Assembly (NCBI GenBank): GCA_002050275.1
Contig: MWTB01000021.1
Coordinates: 62,001-126,000, forward strand
Direction: 5' to 3'
DNA from: Anaerolineae bacterium UTCFX1
GTDB lineage: Bacteria > Chloroflexota > Anaerolineae > Anaerolineales > Villigracilaceae
DNA length: 64,000 bases
Shown here: in pieces, positions 22,901 to 31,281 of the stretch
Numbering within the stretch: the first letter of the stretch is position 1
Layout: every line of letters begins with the position of its first letter
Made by a program: the position numbers and the translations under genes
Notes under the pieces: generated by a model
Database searches by the model: none
Seen by the model: the letters and a program-made list of their open reading frames with translations, nothing else
Told to the model about the DNA's origin: nothing

Positions 22901-23725
22901 TTAACCCGACGAAGCCAGCGTAACTGCCGCGCGGAAAGCGCGATAGGCGGCATCCATCGTTTGCCCAATCCATGAGACGCGAGTTCCTTCGCGTTGCGAG
23001 CCAGGCATCAGCGCAGCGCGATCCGCCATATCGGAAGTGAAGAATTCAACCGCGACGCAAATTGGCTTCTTCAATGCGAACGGCTTCGGCACATCGCCGT
23101 TCTTTAGCCGCGTCGTCGCTCGCATCGCAGCAGCAGAGATTAACTCGCGAGTCGTTTCTGGAGATAGGCATTCCGCGGCGTAACGCCCTGTCGCTTGCTT
23201 GACGATCGCGCACTCCATGGCGCCGAGCAAGTCCGTCACTTCCGCGCACGCCGTCTGATCGCCGCTGACCATAATGACCGGCGCGTTAAAATGACCGGCA
23301 AGCGCAGCGTTCAAGCCGTATTCGCCAGTAAGCGCATCGTTTAGCCAAACGTTCGCAACCGCCTTTGACGACCATGTGTGATCGAGTATCGCATTTTGCG
23401 AACCATTACGCGCGTGATAGCCGATGAAAAAAACGCCATTCACGTTCTCGCCAATGCCTTGCATCATTGAAAATGGAGAGGGCGAGCCGCTGTTCAATCT
23501 CGCGCGCGGATCAAGTTCTTCGATGAGGATATTCGATCCATTCCAATGCCCGTCGGCAACGATGACTTCGTCCGCTCCCGCGCCAAACGCGCCGCAAATG
23601 GCGGCATTAACATCTTGCGTCATTAGTCGCCGAAAGCGTGCGTATTCAGCATGCCCCGGCGTAACATGGTCCCATGTAGTAACGCCGGTGATTCCTTCCA
23701 TGTCTGTTGCAATGAGAATTTTCAT
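22901..23725 (-). CDS. M55-family D-aminopeptidase (DppA-like)
   Basis: A 274-residue cytosolic metallopeptidase of family M55. The start Lys-Ile-Leu-Ile-Ala-Thr-Asp-Met-Glu-Gly-Ile-Thr-Gly-Val (metal-binding Asp-x-Glu) is the family signature. Val-Ala-Asp-Gly-His-Trp, Gly-Tyr-His-Ala-Arg and the Met-Val-Ser-Gly-Asp segment complete the zinc site. DppA releases D-amino acids from peptides, probably from cell-wall turnover. The frame is open to 23818, but CAGGAG lies 6 bases before the ATG at 23725. It overlaps the end of the DUF4870-like gene by 4 bases. Confidence 0.9.
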   Translation of the reverse strand: MKILIATDMEGITGVTTWDHVTPGHAEYARFRRLMTQDVNAAICGAFGAGADEVIVADGHWNGSNILIEELDPRARLNSGSPSPFSMMQGIGENVNGVFFIGYHARNGSQNAILDHTWSSKAVANVWLNDALTGEYGLNAALAGHFNAPVIMVSGDQTACAEVTDLLGAMECAIVKQATGRYAAECLSPETTRELISAAAMRATTRLKNGDVPKPFALKKPICVAVEFFTSDMADRAALMPGSQREGTRVSWIGQTMDAAYRAFRAAVTLASSG

Positions 23726-24066
23726 AGAATCTCCTGTTTCAGAATGACGCGCGCGACCAACTTTCCAATAATCGGATAGCGATAGTCGTCGCCTTTGAGC
23801 GTGCGATAACCCGCCCATTGCCCCATAATATGAAAGAGCGGAATAACGAGAAACATCAATAGCGCGACAGCCATCGCGCCGAACGCGACGATAACTCCAA
23901 TCAGCCCCGCTGAAGAGTTCATCGATTCGTCGCTAAAGCCTGTAAGACCGATAAAAGCGACAAACCCAACAAGGTAGAGCGCGCCTGCGGCAAATCCAAA
24001 TAAAAGCGTGAAAGCATGAAGCGCTATCGCTTGCGCGGATTGAAATTTTAGCCATGCGCTGCGCAT
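23722..24066 (-). CDS. DUF4870/Tic20-like membrane protein, probably N-terminally truncated
   Basis: A 114-residue protein with three membrane segments. The middle and end match the DUF4870 pattern: Phe-Gln-Ser-Ala-Gln-Ala-Ile-Ala-Leu-His at the start and Gly-Tyr-Arg-Thr-Leu-Lys-Gly-Asp-Asp-Tyr-Arg-Tyr-Pro-Ile-Ile-Gly at the end. The usual first 30 or so residues (a hydrophobic segment and a Lys-Asp-Glu-Ser loop) are missing, and the frame is closed by a stop 7 codons upstream. The gap holds a fragment reading the other way (24052-24219), so a rearrangement may have cut this gene. Function unknown. Confidence 0.6.
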   Translation of the reverse strand: MRSAWLKFQSAQAIALHAFTLLFGFAAGALYLVGFVAFIGLTGFSDESMNSSAGLIGVIVAFGAMAVALLMFLVIPLFHIMGQWAGYRTLKGDDYRYPIIGKLVARVILKQEIL

Positions 24067-24219
24067 GGACGAGTCTCGCGCCGTTTAGCGAATCTTGCTA
24101 ATGCGCTCTGCGCGCTATCCGCGCCCGCCGATTTATTCGTCGCGTTTCAAGCCGCCGCCCAAGCGGGCCATTCTTCCGGCATGGATGCGATTATCGGCTT
24201 GCTGCTGGCGTTGAAGTAA
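24052..24219 (+). pseudogene. possible 3' remnant of an unidentified gene
   Basis: A 55-codon open stretch with host-like codon use ends Gly-Leu-Leu-Leu-Ala-Leu-Lys-stop. It contains Ala-Asp-Leu-Phe-Val-Ala-Phe-Gln-Ala-Ala-Ala-Gln-Ala-Gly-His, and looks like the C-terminal helices of a larger protein. No start codon with a ribosome-binding site precedes it. Its 5' side abuts the shortened 5' end of the DUF4870-like gene. I cannot name the parent; it could also be chance in GC-rich DNA. Confidence 0.3.
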
Positions 24220-24231
24220 GCGGCGTAAGGT

Positions 24232-25308
24232 CTACGGCGCGATCACATTGCTGATAATATTAATAAAAATTTCAAAAATAACGAGAAGGAAAGGCGAAAG
24301 AATTGTAATAATGAGGCGATAAAAAACGGTGCCGGCAAAGGGCCAATCGGGCGAGCCGTCAATGAGGTCTATCGTCTGCTTGATGGAAATCATGCTTGCC
24401 GTTTGTTTTAAATAAGAACTGTCTAAATCTCTTTTATGTTCCAGCGCTAGAGCGTCGTATAATTTTTCGGCTTCTTCTTGATAATCGCTGTAAAGTTTAT
24501 CTAGCATTTGGCTTTTTAATTTCACCATGCGGTGATGCACTTGCCAAAGCGGCAGAAAAAAAGTAACGGGTACGAGAATAAGATATGCCGCCACATAAAA
24601 ACTATATTCGACAATCGGCACTTCGATGACGAATGGTTGTAATCCTAAATTTAAGCCGATGATGGCGGCGACGCCGATAATTTCAAGCGAGAATCGTTTG
24701 ACCGCGCTAAACACTTCGACTCGATCTGTGTCTAACGCGAGCGGAAATTCCGTATGTTTGAAAAGTTTCGTCAAGACGATTGATGTGGCAATATGACGCA
24801 TGACTATGATGCCAATCATACTCATAGCAACGAAGCGCACGCCGAAGATGAGGAGCGTTTGCCCCCAATGGATGCCTTCCCATGCGTATTGAATCCCCTC
24901 AATTACTTTCGATACGCCGAAGCCGGCGCTGGTGGCGCCAATCGAAACCCCAACGATCCACCAGATGGGTTTGGCGTGCCATGCTTGAAGTTCGTCAAAA
25001 GGAATGGACGCCTCGTTTTCTTCTTTGAAATAGAGCATTATGCTTCGGTAAACTCGTAAAATGCTCTTGGGTTGATAATTGTAATAATATCCCGCCGTTG
25101 GAAAGACGAGAACAATGTTAATAATCGTAATCCAATCCGAGGCGGGAGAAACGTGGGAAAGAGCTGGAATTACATATCCGTAGGCTAAACCCGTGAATAT
25201 AAAAAATAGAGCGATGCTGTAATACTTAAAATGTAGAATATCAAAGAAGATACTCGCAAGCGGGTCTGTGCCTTGAATTTGCTTTTCGGTTATTGAATGA
25301 GTCGTCAT
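24232..25308 (-). CDS. polytopic membrane protein of unknown function
   Basis: A 358-residue protein with about seven membrane segments (near residues 30-50, 60-78, 115-133, 150-172, 208-228, 240-260, 328-352). A charged cytoplasmic helix around residues 262-305 (Lys-Leu-Lys-Ser-Gln-Met-Leu-Asp-Lys, Glu-Glu-Ala-Glu-Lys-Leu) separates the last helix from the rest. I recognise no family. The gene is more AT-rich than its neighbours and uses AAA/AAT-type codons more often. GGAG lies 8 bases before the ATG. The nitrilase gene ends 24 bases upstream, so they may share a transcript. Confidence 0.7.
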   Translation of the reverse strand: MTTHSITEKQIQGTDPLASIFFDILHFKYYSIALFFIFTGLAYGYVIPALSHVSPASDWITIINIVLVFPTAGYYYNYQPKSILRVYRSIMLYFKEENEASIPFDELQAWHAKPIWWIVGVSIGATSAGFGVSKVIEGIQYAWEGIHWGQTLLIFGVRFVAMSMIGIIVMRHIATSIVLTKLFKHTEFPLALDTDRVEVFSAVKRFSLEIIGVAAIIGLNLGLQPFVIEVPIVEYSFYVAAYLILVPVTFFLPLWQVHHRMVKLKSQMLDKLYSDYQEEAEKLYDALALEHKRDLDSSYLKQTASMISIKQTIDLIDGSPDWPFAGTVFYRLIITILSPFLLVIFEIFINIISNVIAP

Positions 25309-25332
25309 GGGTGCGCTCCAAGAGCGAGGCTT

Positions 25333-26298
25333 TTATTCATCAAACAAAATAGGGCTTTGACGTTGACGGTTGACGCGTAATTGTAATACATCCGGGCGAC
25401 TGTAATGTCCCGAAGGATCGAAGTTCTGGCGTTCTTCGCGCACGCGGCGATGATTGATTTCCGCCACAATTAATTTTTCTTCTCCTGTCAACGGTTCGAC
25501 AACCCATTGTCCGTCAGGTCCCGCAATGCAGGAGCCGCCGTTAGCAAGAAAACCTTTGCTATTTTCGAGGATGGCTGAAAGGTGCGGCGTGTCTTTCGGA
25601 AAATCGCTAGGACGCATCAAACCAGAAACAGACAACACATACGAACGCGATTCCAACGCCACAAAACGAGTATTATCTCGTGTATTGTGCGCGCCGCCGG
25701 GCCAAAGCGACACATGCAAATCTTCTCCCATGCCGTACAGCGCCGCCCGCGCCAATGGCATCCAATTTTCCCAACAGTTGAGCGCGCCAACCGTAAAAGC
25801 CCCTAACGAATGCACCCTCAATCCATGTCCGTCGCCCGGCGACCACGTCAGTCGTTCCTCGTATGTCGGCATTAACTTGCGGTGCACCGATTGAATCGCG
25901 CCGTTTGAATCAATATACACCAGACTCGCATACAGACTATGACCGCCGCGATCTAGCGGACGCTCAATGCAACCTAAAATAACGGCGACGCCAAATTCTT
26001 TTGCCGCCGAACAAAGCGGATCAAGATGCCCTGCTTCAATTTGCACGGCTTGATCCATATAATGCGCGTGAATTTCTTTTTGCATGGGCGAGTTGAACGT
26101 CGCGCCGTTCGTTCTTTCAATCCAAAATGGATAACCTGGAAGCAAGCCTTCGCCAAACGCGACGAGATGACACCCCGCCTCGCTCGCCGCCCGAACCTGA
26201 TCCAATATCTTTGACAGAGTCTCCGCCCGATTCAGCCAAACGGGAGCGATTTGTGCAAGCCCAACTACGAGCGAGTCTTTCGGATAAGAACGAGTCAT
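25333..26298 (-). CDS. nitrilase (carbon-nitrogen hydrolase family)
   Basis: A 321-residue member of the nitrilase superfamily with the full catalytic triad: Glu50 in Phe-Gly-Glu-Gly-Leu-Leu-Pro-Gly, Lys141 in His-Arg-Lys-Leu-Met-Pro-Thr, and Cys175 in Ala-Leu-Asn-Cys-Trp-Glu-Asn-Trp. The Cys-Trp-Glu-Asn-Trp-Met-Pro-Leu-Ala-Arg form is typical of true nitrilases, which turn nitriles into carboxylic acids and ammonia. The substrate is unknown. It is transcribed leftward toward the membrane-protein gene, with a promoter region shared with the divergent acyl-CoA dehydrogenase. Confidence 0.92.
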   Translation of the reverse strand: MTRSYPKDSLVVGLAQIAPVWLNRAETLSKILDQVRAASEAGCHLVAFGEGLLPGYPFWIERTNGATFNSPMQKEIHAHYMDQAVQIEAGHLDPLCSAAKEFGVAVILGCIERPLDRGGHSLYASLVYIDSNGAIQSVHRKLMPTYEERLTWSPGDGHGLRVHSLGAFTVGALNCWENWMPLARAALYGMGEDLHVSLWPGGAHNTRDNTRFVALESRSYVLSVSGLMRPSDFPKDTPHLSAILENSKGFLANGGSCIAGPDGQWVVEPLTGEEKLIVAEINHRRVREERQNFDPSGHYSRPDVLQLRVNRQRQSPILFDE

Positions 26299-26367
26299 AG
26301 TCTATTCCTTATGCCGTCTTAAGCGACGTTCAGTTTGCCTATTCTTCTTGATTGACGCAGACCAGAC

Positions 26368-26409
26368 ACGTTCTGCAGAAGTCAGTATAACGGTATTCTA
26401 TCAGAACGT
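26368..26409. repeat. 8-bp inverted repeat in the nitrilase/acyl-CoA dehydrogenase gap
   Basis: ACGTTCTG (26368-26375) and CAGAACGT (26402-26409) flank 26 bases between two divergent genes. It may be an operator. A TATAAT at 26437-26442 with a weak TTATTC 16 bases upstream may drive the rightward dehydrogenase. Confidence 0.4.
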
Positions 26410-26469
26410 CGTCGTTATTCGTCGTGTCGTAAAGGGTATAATCGAGGTAATTCATTTCTTGGAGGCTTT

Positions 26470-27639
26470 ATGACCGACCTTGCCATGTTCTCGCTCAACG
26501 ACGAACATAAGATGATTCAAAACGCGGCACGCGATTTCGCGCAAAAAGAAATACTCCCCATCGCAGCGGAGTTCGACGAAAGCGGGGAATTTCCATCCGC
26601 GACGATCAAAAAAATGGGAGCGCTGGGATTCATGGGCTTGGAAGTTCCCGAAGCGTATGGCGGTGCGGGCATGGACACGCTCACCTACGTCCTCGCCCTC
26701 GAAGAAATTTGCAAAGTAGATGCGTCACATGGCGTGATCATGTCGGTTAATAATTCGTTGTATTGTCACGGCATCATGAAGTTCGGAACGGAGGAGCAGA
26801 AGAAAAAATTCGTGACGCCCATCGCGTCGGGAAAAGCCATCGGCGCGTATTCCCTCACCGAACCTCAAAGCGGCTCGGACGCCGGGACGATGAAATCGCG
26901 CGCGGTGCGCGACGGCGACCACTTCATCCTGAACGGTCGCAAGTCGTGGGTCACGAGCGGACCGGTCGCCGATTATTTCGTCGTGTTCATGATGACCGAC
27001 CCCGCGAAGAAACAAAAAGGCGTGAGCGCGTTTCTCGTGGAAGGCAACACGCTCGGACTGACGCGCGGGAAGAAGGAACCGAAACTCGGCATCCGCGCCT
27101 CCGCAACGAGCGAGTTGATCTTTGAAGACTGCCGCGTCCCTGCGGAGAATATGTTGGGCAAAGAAGGCGAGGGATTCAAGATCGCTATGACCGTGCTGGA
27201 CGCGGGCCGCATCGGGATCGCGACACAAGCGCTGGGGATTGCAGAAGCGGCTTACGAAGCGGCGCGCAAGTATGCGGTCGAGAGAGAAGCGTTCGGTCAG
27301 CCGATCGGTCAATTCCAAGGGACGGGATTCAAGATCGCGGACATGAAGACGCGCATCGAAGCGTCTCGTTTGTTGATCTACAACGCGGCAATGGCAAAGG
27401 AAATATCCAAGAAAGACGAAAGCCGTTACTCGCTCGAAGCCTCGATGGCAAAATTGTTCGCAAGCGAAACCGCGATGTATGTGACGCATCAAGCCGTGCA
27501 AATTCACGGCGGCATGGGCTACAGCAAAGAACTGCCCGTCGAACGATATTTCCGCGATGCGAAGATCACCGAAATTTACGAAGGCACCAGCGAGATCCAA
27601 CGGTATGTGATTTCACGCAGTGAGATGGGATTTAAATAA
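26470..27639 (+). CDS. acyl-CoA dehydrogenase
   Basis: A 389-residue FAD-dependent acyl-CoA dehydrogenase, distinct from that at 18020. Middle-domain Tyr-Ser-Leu-Thr-Glu-Pro-Gln-Ser-Gly-Ser-Asp-Ala-Gly, the Arg-Glu-Ala-Phe-Gly-Gln-Pro-Ile motif and the ending Ile-Tyr-Glu-Gly-Thr-Ser-Glu-Ile-Gln-Arg with the catalytic Glu are clear. The form resembles butyryl-CoA/short-chain enzymes. GGAGG lies 7 bases before the ATG. The zinc-lobe reductase starts 5 bases after the stop, so the two likely act on the same acyl-CoA pathway. Confidence 0.95.
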   Translation: MTDLAMFSLNDEHKMIQNAARDFAQKEILPIAAEFDESGEFPSATIKKMGALGFMGLEVPEAYGGAGMDTLTYVLALEEICKVDASHGVIMSVNNSLYCHGIMKFGTEEQKKKFVTPIASGKAIGAYSLTEPQSGSDAGTMKSRAVRDGDHFILNGRKSWVTSGPVADYFVVFMMTDPAKKQKGVSAFLVEGNTLGLTRGKKEPKLGIRASATSELIFEDCRVPAENMLGKEGEGFKIAMTVLDAGRIGIATQALGIAEAAYEAARKYAVEREAFGQPIGQFQGTGFKIADMKTRIEASRLLIYNAAMAKEISKKDESRYSLEASMAKLFASETAMYVTHQAVQIHGGMGYSKELPVERYFRDAKITEIYEGTSEIQRYVISRSEMGFK

Positions 27640-27644
27640 CGCGC

Positions 27645-28679
27645 ATGAAGGCTATGCTATTTCGCCAACATGGGGGACCTGATGTTTTGGAATACACCGA
27701 TTTCCCCACGCCTAAGCCAAAAGCAGGCGAAGCGTTGATTCGTCTTCGCGCCGCCGCGCTCAACCGCATGGACGTGATGGTACGCAATGGCTGGCAGGGT
27801 CTCAAGCTCGAACTGCCTCACATCAACGGCGCAGATGGCGCGGGAGAAATACAGGAGATTAGAGAATTAGAGACTGGAGAATTAGAGATTGGGGATTCTG
27901 TTGTCATCAACGCAAATCGCGGATGCGGGCAATGCGAGTTTTGTTTGGCGGGCAAAGATAACATGTGCTTGAATTGGCATTTGCTCGGCGAGACCATGCG
28001 GGGCACATACGCGGAATTTATCTGCCTGCCGCTCAAACAACTTTATAAACTTCCAAAAGGATTTGATCCTCATCAAGCCGCCGCAGCCGCATTGGTGTAT
28101 CAAACCGCGTGGCATTCATTGACCACGCGCGGAAAAATTCAAAGCGGCGAAACGGTTCTCGTCATCGGCGCGGGAGGCGGAGTGAACACGGCGAGCGTTC
28201 AAATCGCAAAGTATCTCGGCGCGAAAGTCATTGTCATTGGTTCCAATTCGAAAAAGTTGAAGATGGCCGAATCCATCGGCGCGGACGTGTTGATTGACCG
28301 CTCTAAAGAAGAAGATTGGTCGAAGGCGGTCTTCCTCGCTACGAACAAACGCGGCGTGGACGCCGTTGTAGACAACGTTGGCACAACCTTCATGATGAGC
28401 CTCCGCGCGCTTCGCAAAGGCGGACGACTACTCACCGTCGGCAACAGCGCCTCGCCCAAATTTGAAATTGACAACCGCTATATCTTCGCCAAACATTTGA
28501 GCATCCTCGGTTCGACGATGAGCACAATACAAGAATTCAACGACGTGATGGATCTGATTGTCGCGAGAAAACTCAAACCTGTGATGGACAAAACCTTTCC
28601 ACTTAAAGACGCCGCCATCGCGCAAGAACGATTATGGAAAAATGAAAACTTCGGAAAGATCACGCTAGACATCCCATGA
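27645..28679 (+). CDS. zinc-containing MDR reductase/alcohol dehydrogenase
   Basis: A 344-residue medium-chain dehydrogenase/reductase. The structural zinc lobe is intact (Cys-Gly-Gln-Cys-Glu-Phe-Cys-x7-Cys, near residues 93-107). The NAD(P) site is Gly-Ala-Gly-Gly-Gly-Val near residue 176. The usual catalytic-zinc Cys near residue 40 is replaced (Ala-Leu-Asn-Arg-Met-Asp-Val), so it may be a quinone- or enoyl-type reductase rather than an alcohol dehydrogenase. Coupled to an acyl-CoA dehydrogenase, an acryloyl/crotonyl-CoA reductase-like role is plausible. Codons for residues about 69-83 consist of a GAGATTAGAGAATTAG-like low-complexity DNA. Confidence 0.85.
   Translation: MKAMLFRQHGGPDVLEYTDFPTPKPKAGEALIRLRAAALNRMDVMVRNGWQGLKLELPHINGADGAGEIQEIRELETGELEIGDSVVINANRGCGQCEFCLAGKDNMCLNWHLLGETMRGTYAEFICLPLKQLYKLPKGFDPHQAAAAALVYQTAWHSLTTRGKIQSGETVLVIGAGGGVNTASVQIAKYLGAKVIVIGSNSKKLKMAESIGADVLIDRSKEEDWSKAVFLATNKRGVDAVVDNVGTTFMMSLRALRKGGRLLTVGNSASPKFEIDNRYIFAKHLSILGSTMSTIQEFNDVMDLIVARKLKPVMDKTFPLKDAAIAQERLWKNENFGKITLDIP
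27854..27895 (+). repeat. GAGATTAGAG-type low-complexity repeat inside a coding sequence
   Basis: Repeats of GAGATT/AGAGAATTAG/AGACTGGAG fill 42 bases of the reductase gene without shifting the frame or changing the expected loop length. The 12-base AGAGACTGGAGA also occurs in the intergenic stretch at 9152-9163. Confidence 0.6.
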
Positions 28680-28767
28680 CTCCACCTTTACAGAATCCCT
28701 TCGTGGCATTTCGGCTTTGCTCAATACAAGCCTTCGCGTTTAAAAAATTTTTCAGCGAACTCCGATA

Positions 28768-30828
28768 ATGATAAAACGCCACTGGTTCGAGATCATCCTC
28801 GTCATCATCGTCATGTCTATCAGCGCCTATGCTGCGCTCTCCGACGCGCAGAATTTCTCGTTGCGCTGGTTTACTCGCGACGATGCTTATTACTACTTTA
28901 AAGTCGCGCAAAACGTCAGTGAGGGGCACGGCTTCACGTTCGACGGCATCAACTTAACCAACGGTTATCATCCGCTCTGGGTTTTGCTCTGCGCGCCTAT
29001 CTTCGCGCTGGCTCGATTCGATCTCGTTCTCCCATTGCGCATTCTGTTGCTCGTTATGAGCGCGCTTCAAGTCTCGACGGCGATTCTGCTCTATCGGTTG
29101 ATCGGAAAGGTTTTTATTCCAGCCATCGGCGCCATGGCGGCGCTCTATTGGGCGTTTAGCTTCGACATCCTTGGCAATCTGTACATGATGGGGCTTGAAT
29201 CCGGTGTTGCCGCATTTTTCATTGTATTTCTTCTCTATAAGCTCCAGCTATATGAAACCGATCCGCCTGACGCGCAAAAGAGGATGAAACGCCTCGCTAC
29301 GCTCGGGTTGATCGGCGCATTAACCATTTTCAGCCGGCTCGATCTGGTCTTCTTCGTTGCGCTGGTCGGCGTTGGAGTCATCTTCCGCGGGCGCCCGCTC
29401 CGCGATTTTCTTCCGCTCGACAGCGCCGCGATCGTTGGTTCCGTCTTCCTTTCGTTCATTCTACGACTCGGCTTACCGGAATATTACAGCTATTCAAACG
29501 CCGCGCTTCTTATGGCGGTTCTCGGGCTGGTTGCAAAAATTTCCTTGCTGTTCCTTCTGGGCTTATACCAACGTTTTACATTAATGGATTTTCGCAAGTG
29601 GGCGCCGCGCCTCCTTTGTGCAACAGCGGGCGGTTCCGCACTTGTGGGCGTTCTTATGCTCGCGGCTTCCGCCAGCGGCGACAACGCTCTTCGTTTCCCT
29701 CGCTCCGTCGTTTTGCTCGATTTCGCATTCACACTCCTAACTCTCGGTTCTCTACGACTCGCCTATACGTTTCTCCACGCTAAAAACGTCGCGCTCAACA
29801 ACGATGAAACCAGCCCGTTGCTCGACCTTAAGCAAAATTGGAAAACATGGCTGCGAGACGGCTTTTCCTACTTTGGCGTTGCATTCGGATTGCTGGGCGC
29901 ATACATGCTCTGGAGCAAACTCACTTTCGACTCATTCTCGCCCGTCAGCGGACAGATTAAACGCTGGTGGGGTTCGTTCCCTTCCCGCGTCTACGGCGGG
30001 GCAACGCGCAGCCCATTCGACTTCTTCGGCGTCAACTTTCAAGGCGAAGGCGTTGCATGGGTTCCCATCACAGACAGGCTCGGAAATTACATCAGCCAGT
30101 TTTCAAATCGCACCGCCGAACTGACGTCATATTATTGGTTCGCATTAATCGGCGCGTCCATATTCTTTTTCCTGCTTTTGCTTCTTAATAAAGACAAAAG
30201 TAGAGCGGCGCTAAAACGCTGGAGTCTTATCCCGCTTGTATGCGGGTCCATCCTGCAAACTCTCTATTATCACTCCAGCGGTTACTCTGCCTTCAAAGAA
30301 TGGTACTGGATTACGCAACGCGTCGGCGCGATCTTGCTCTTAAGCCTCGCTTTGGGCGCGCTCTTTACGCTTGTCAAAAACATTAAACATATGGATCGAA
30401 CCGCTTGGGTCGTCGCCGCGATCGTTGGATATATAATGGGGCAAGCCTACTGGACGGGCATTCGCAACAGCATGCGCTACGATCGCTGGGAAGCGGATAC
30501 GCCCATGATGGAAATTGCAACGTTCCTTGAAGCCAACACCGAGCCGGGCAGTCTTATCGGTCTGACCGGCGGCGGCAATGTCGGCTACTTCATCCGCGAT
30601 CGCGCCGTCCTCAACATGGATGGGTTGATCAATAGTGTTTCATATTTTGAGCATTTACAGAACGGAACAGCTGGCGATTATCTCGCAAGCATCGGCTTGG
30701 ATTATGTTTTAGCCAATCCCTACATTCTCGATCACCGTCCCTACGATGGTCAATTCGACAAATACATGATCCCTACCGACATATTCTACGGCGGCAAGCA
30801 ATTGCTGATCTACAAAAGCGATAAGTAA
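28768..30828 (+). CDS. large GT-C type membrane protein
   Basis: A 686-residue membrane protein with about twelve to thirteen helices. The first periplasmic/extracellular loop has Thr-Arg-Asp-Asp-Ala-Tyr-Tyr-Tyr-Phe-Lys-Val-Ala-Gln-Asn, the acidic motif of GT-C glycosyltransferases. A soluble C-terminal part (from about residue 590) has Glu-Ala-Asp-Thr-Pro-Met-Met-Glu-Ile-Ala and Gly-Leu-Thr-Gly-Gly-Gly-Asn-Val-Gly-Tyr. It probably transfers a lipid-linked sugar to surface glycans or proteins; donor and acceptor are unknown. No strong Shine-Dalgarno precedes the ATG. A 137-residue membrane protein gene follows by 39 bases. Confidence 0.8.
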   Translation: MIKRHWFEIILVIIVMSISAYAALSDAQNFSLRWFTRDDAYYYFKVAQNVSEGHGFTFDGINLTNGYHPLWVLLCAPIFALARFDLVLPLRILLLVMSALQVSTAILLYRLIGKVFIPAIGAMAALYWAFSFDILGNLYMMGLESGVAAFFIVFLLYKLQLYETDPPDAQKRMKRLATLGLIGALTIFSRLDLVFFVALVGVGVIFRGRPLRDFLPLDSAAIVGSVFLSFILRLGLPEYYSYSNAALLMAVLGLVAKISLLFLLGLYQRFTLMDFRKWAPRLLCATAGGSALVGVLMLAASASGDNALRFPRSVVLLDFAFTLLTLGSLRLAYTFLHAKNVALNNDETSPLLDLKQNWKTWLRDGFSYFGVAFGLLGAYMLWSKLTFDSFSPVSGQIKRWWGSFPSRVYGGATRSPFDFFGVNFQGEGVAWVPITDRLGNYISQFSNRTAELTSYYWFALIGASIFFFLLLLLNKDKSRAALKRWSLIPLVCGSILQTLYYHSSGYSAFKEWYWITQRVGAILLLSLALGALFTLVKNIKHMDRTAWVVAAIVGYIMGQAYWTGIRNSMRYDRWEADTPMMEIATFLEANTEPGSLIGLTGGGNVGYFIRDRAVLNMDGLINSVSYFEHLQNGTAGDYLASIGLDYVLANPYILDHRPYDGQFDKYMIPTDIFYGGKQLLIYKSDK

Positions 30829-30867
30829 CGCACTGCTTGTTTCTAACCCATAAAGTGATTTTTTCTT

Positions 30868-31281
30868 ATGTCCTTGCCCAGACCCATTAGCGTAACTCTG
30901 CTCTCATGGACGGCGTTATTGCTGTTAGCGTACGGCGCAACTCGGCTTGTCGGCGCATTACAATGGCAAAGTGTCTTAGCAGAGTTCAAGTCCGTTCTCA
31001 GCCCGCTATATTTAGCGATTAGCGGCGGCGCTTGGATCGTTTTAAGCGGCGCGCTGCTCTGGGGCACTATCCAGCGGCGGCGCTGGGCAAGATTCGCCCT
31101 GCTCGCTTCAGCCGTCTTGTGGTATGTTCAGTATTGGATCGAACAATTACAGTTTGAAGTCGAGCGAAACAACGTCAACTTTGCGCTGACGGTCACAACG
31201 GCGGCTCTGGCAATCGTCATGACAACCGCATTCCTACCCAGCGCAAAGAACTACTTTTCAGAAGAGTTAAGGCATGGATAA
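30868..31281 (+). CDS. small four-helix membrane protein of unknown function
   Basis: A 137-residue protein with four hydrophobic segments (about residues 9-28, 48-66, 74-90 and 103-122) and no recognised family. Its last 8 bases overlap the start of the acyl-CoA carboxylase gene (ATG at 31274), so its translation is coupled to that operon. The overlap makes it likely real, but its role is unknown. Confidence 0.65.
   Translation: MSLPRPISVTLLSWTALLLLAYGATRLVGALQWQSVLAEFKSVLSPLYLAISGGAWIVLSGALLWGTIQRRRWARFALLASAVLWYVQYWIEQLQFEVERNNVNFALTVTTAALAIVMTTAFLPSAKNYFSEELRHG

Noticed and set aside
26725-27600. 291-codon minus-strand frame opposite the acyl-CoA dehydrogenase
   Set aside because: It mirrors the codon pattern of the sense gene, is His/Arg/Phe-rich without domains, and has no ribosome-binding site.
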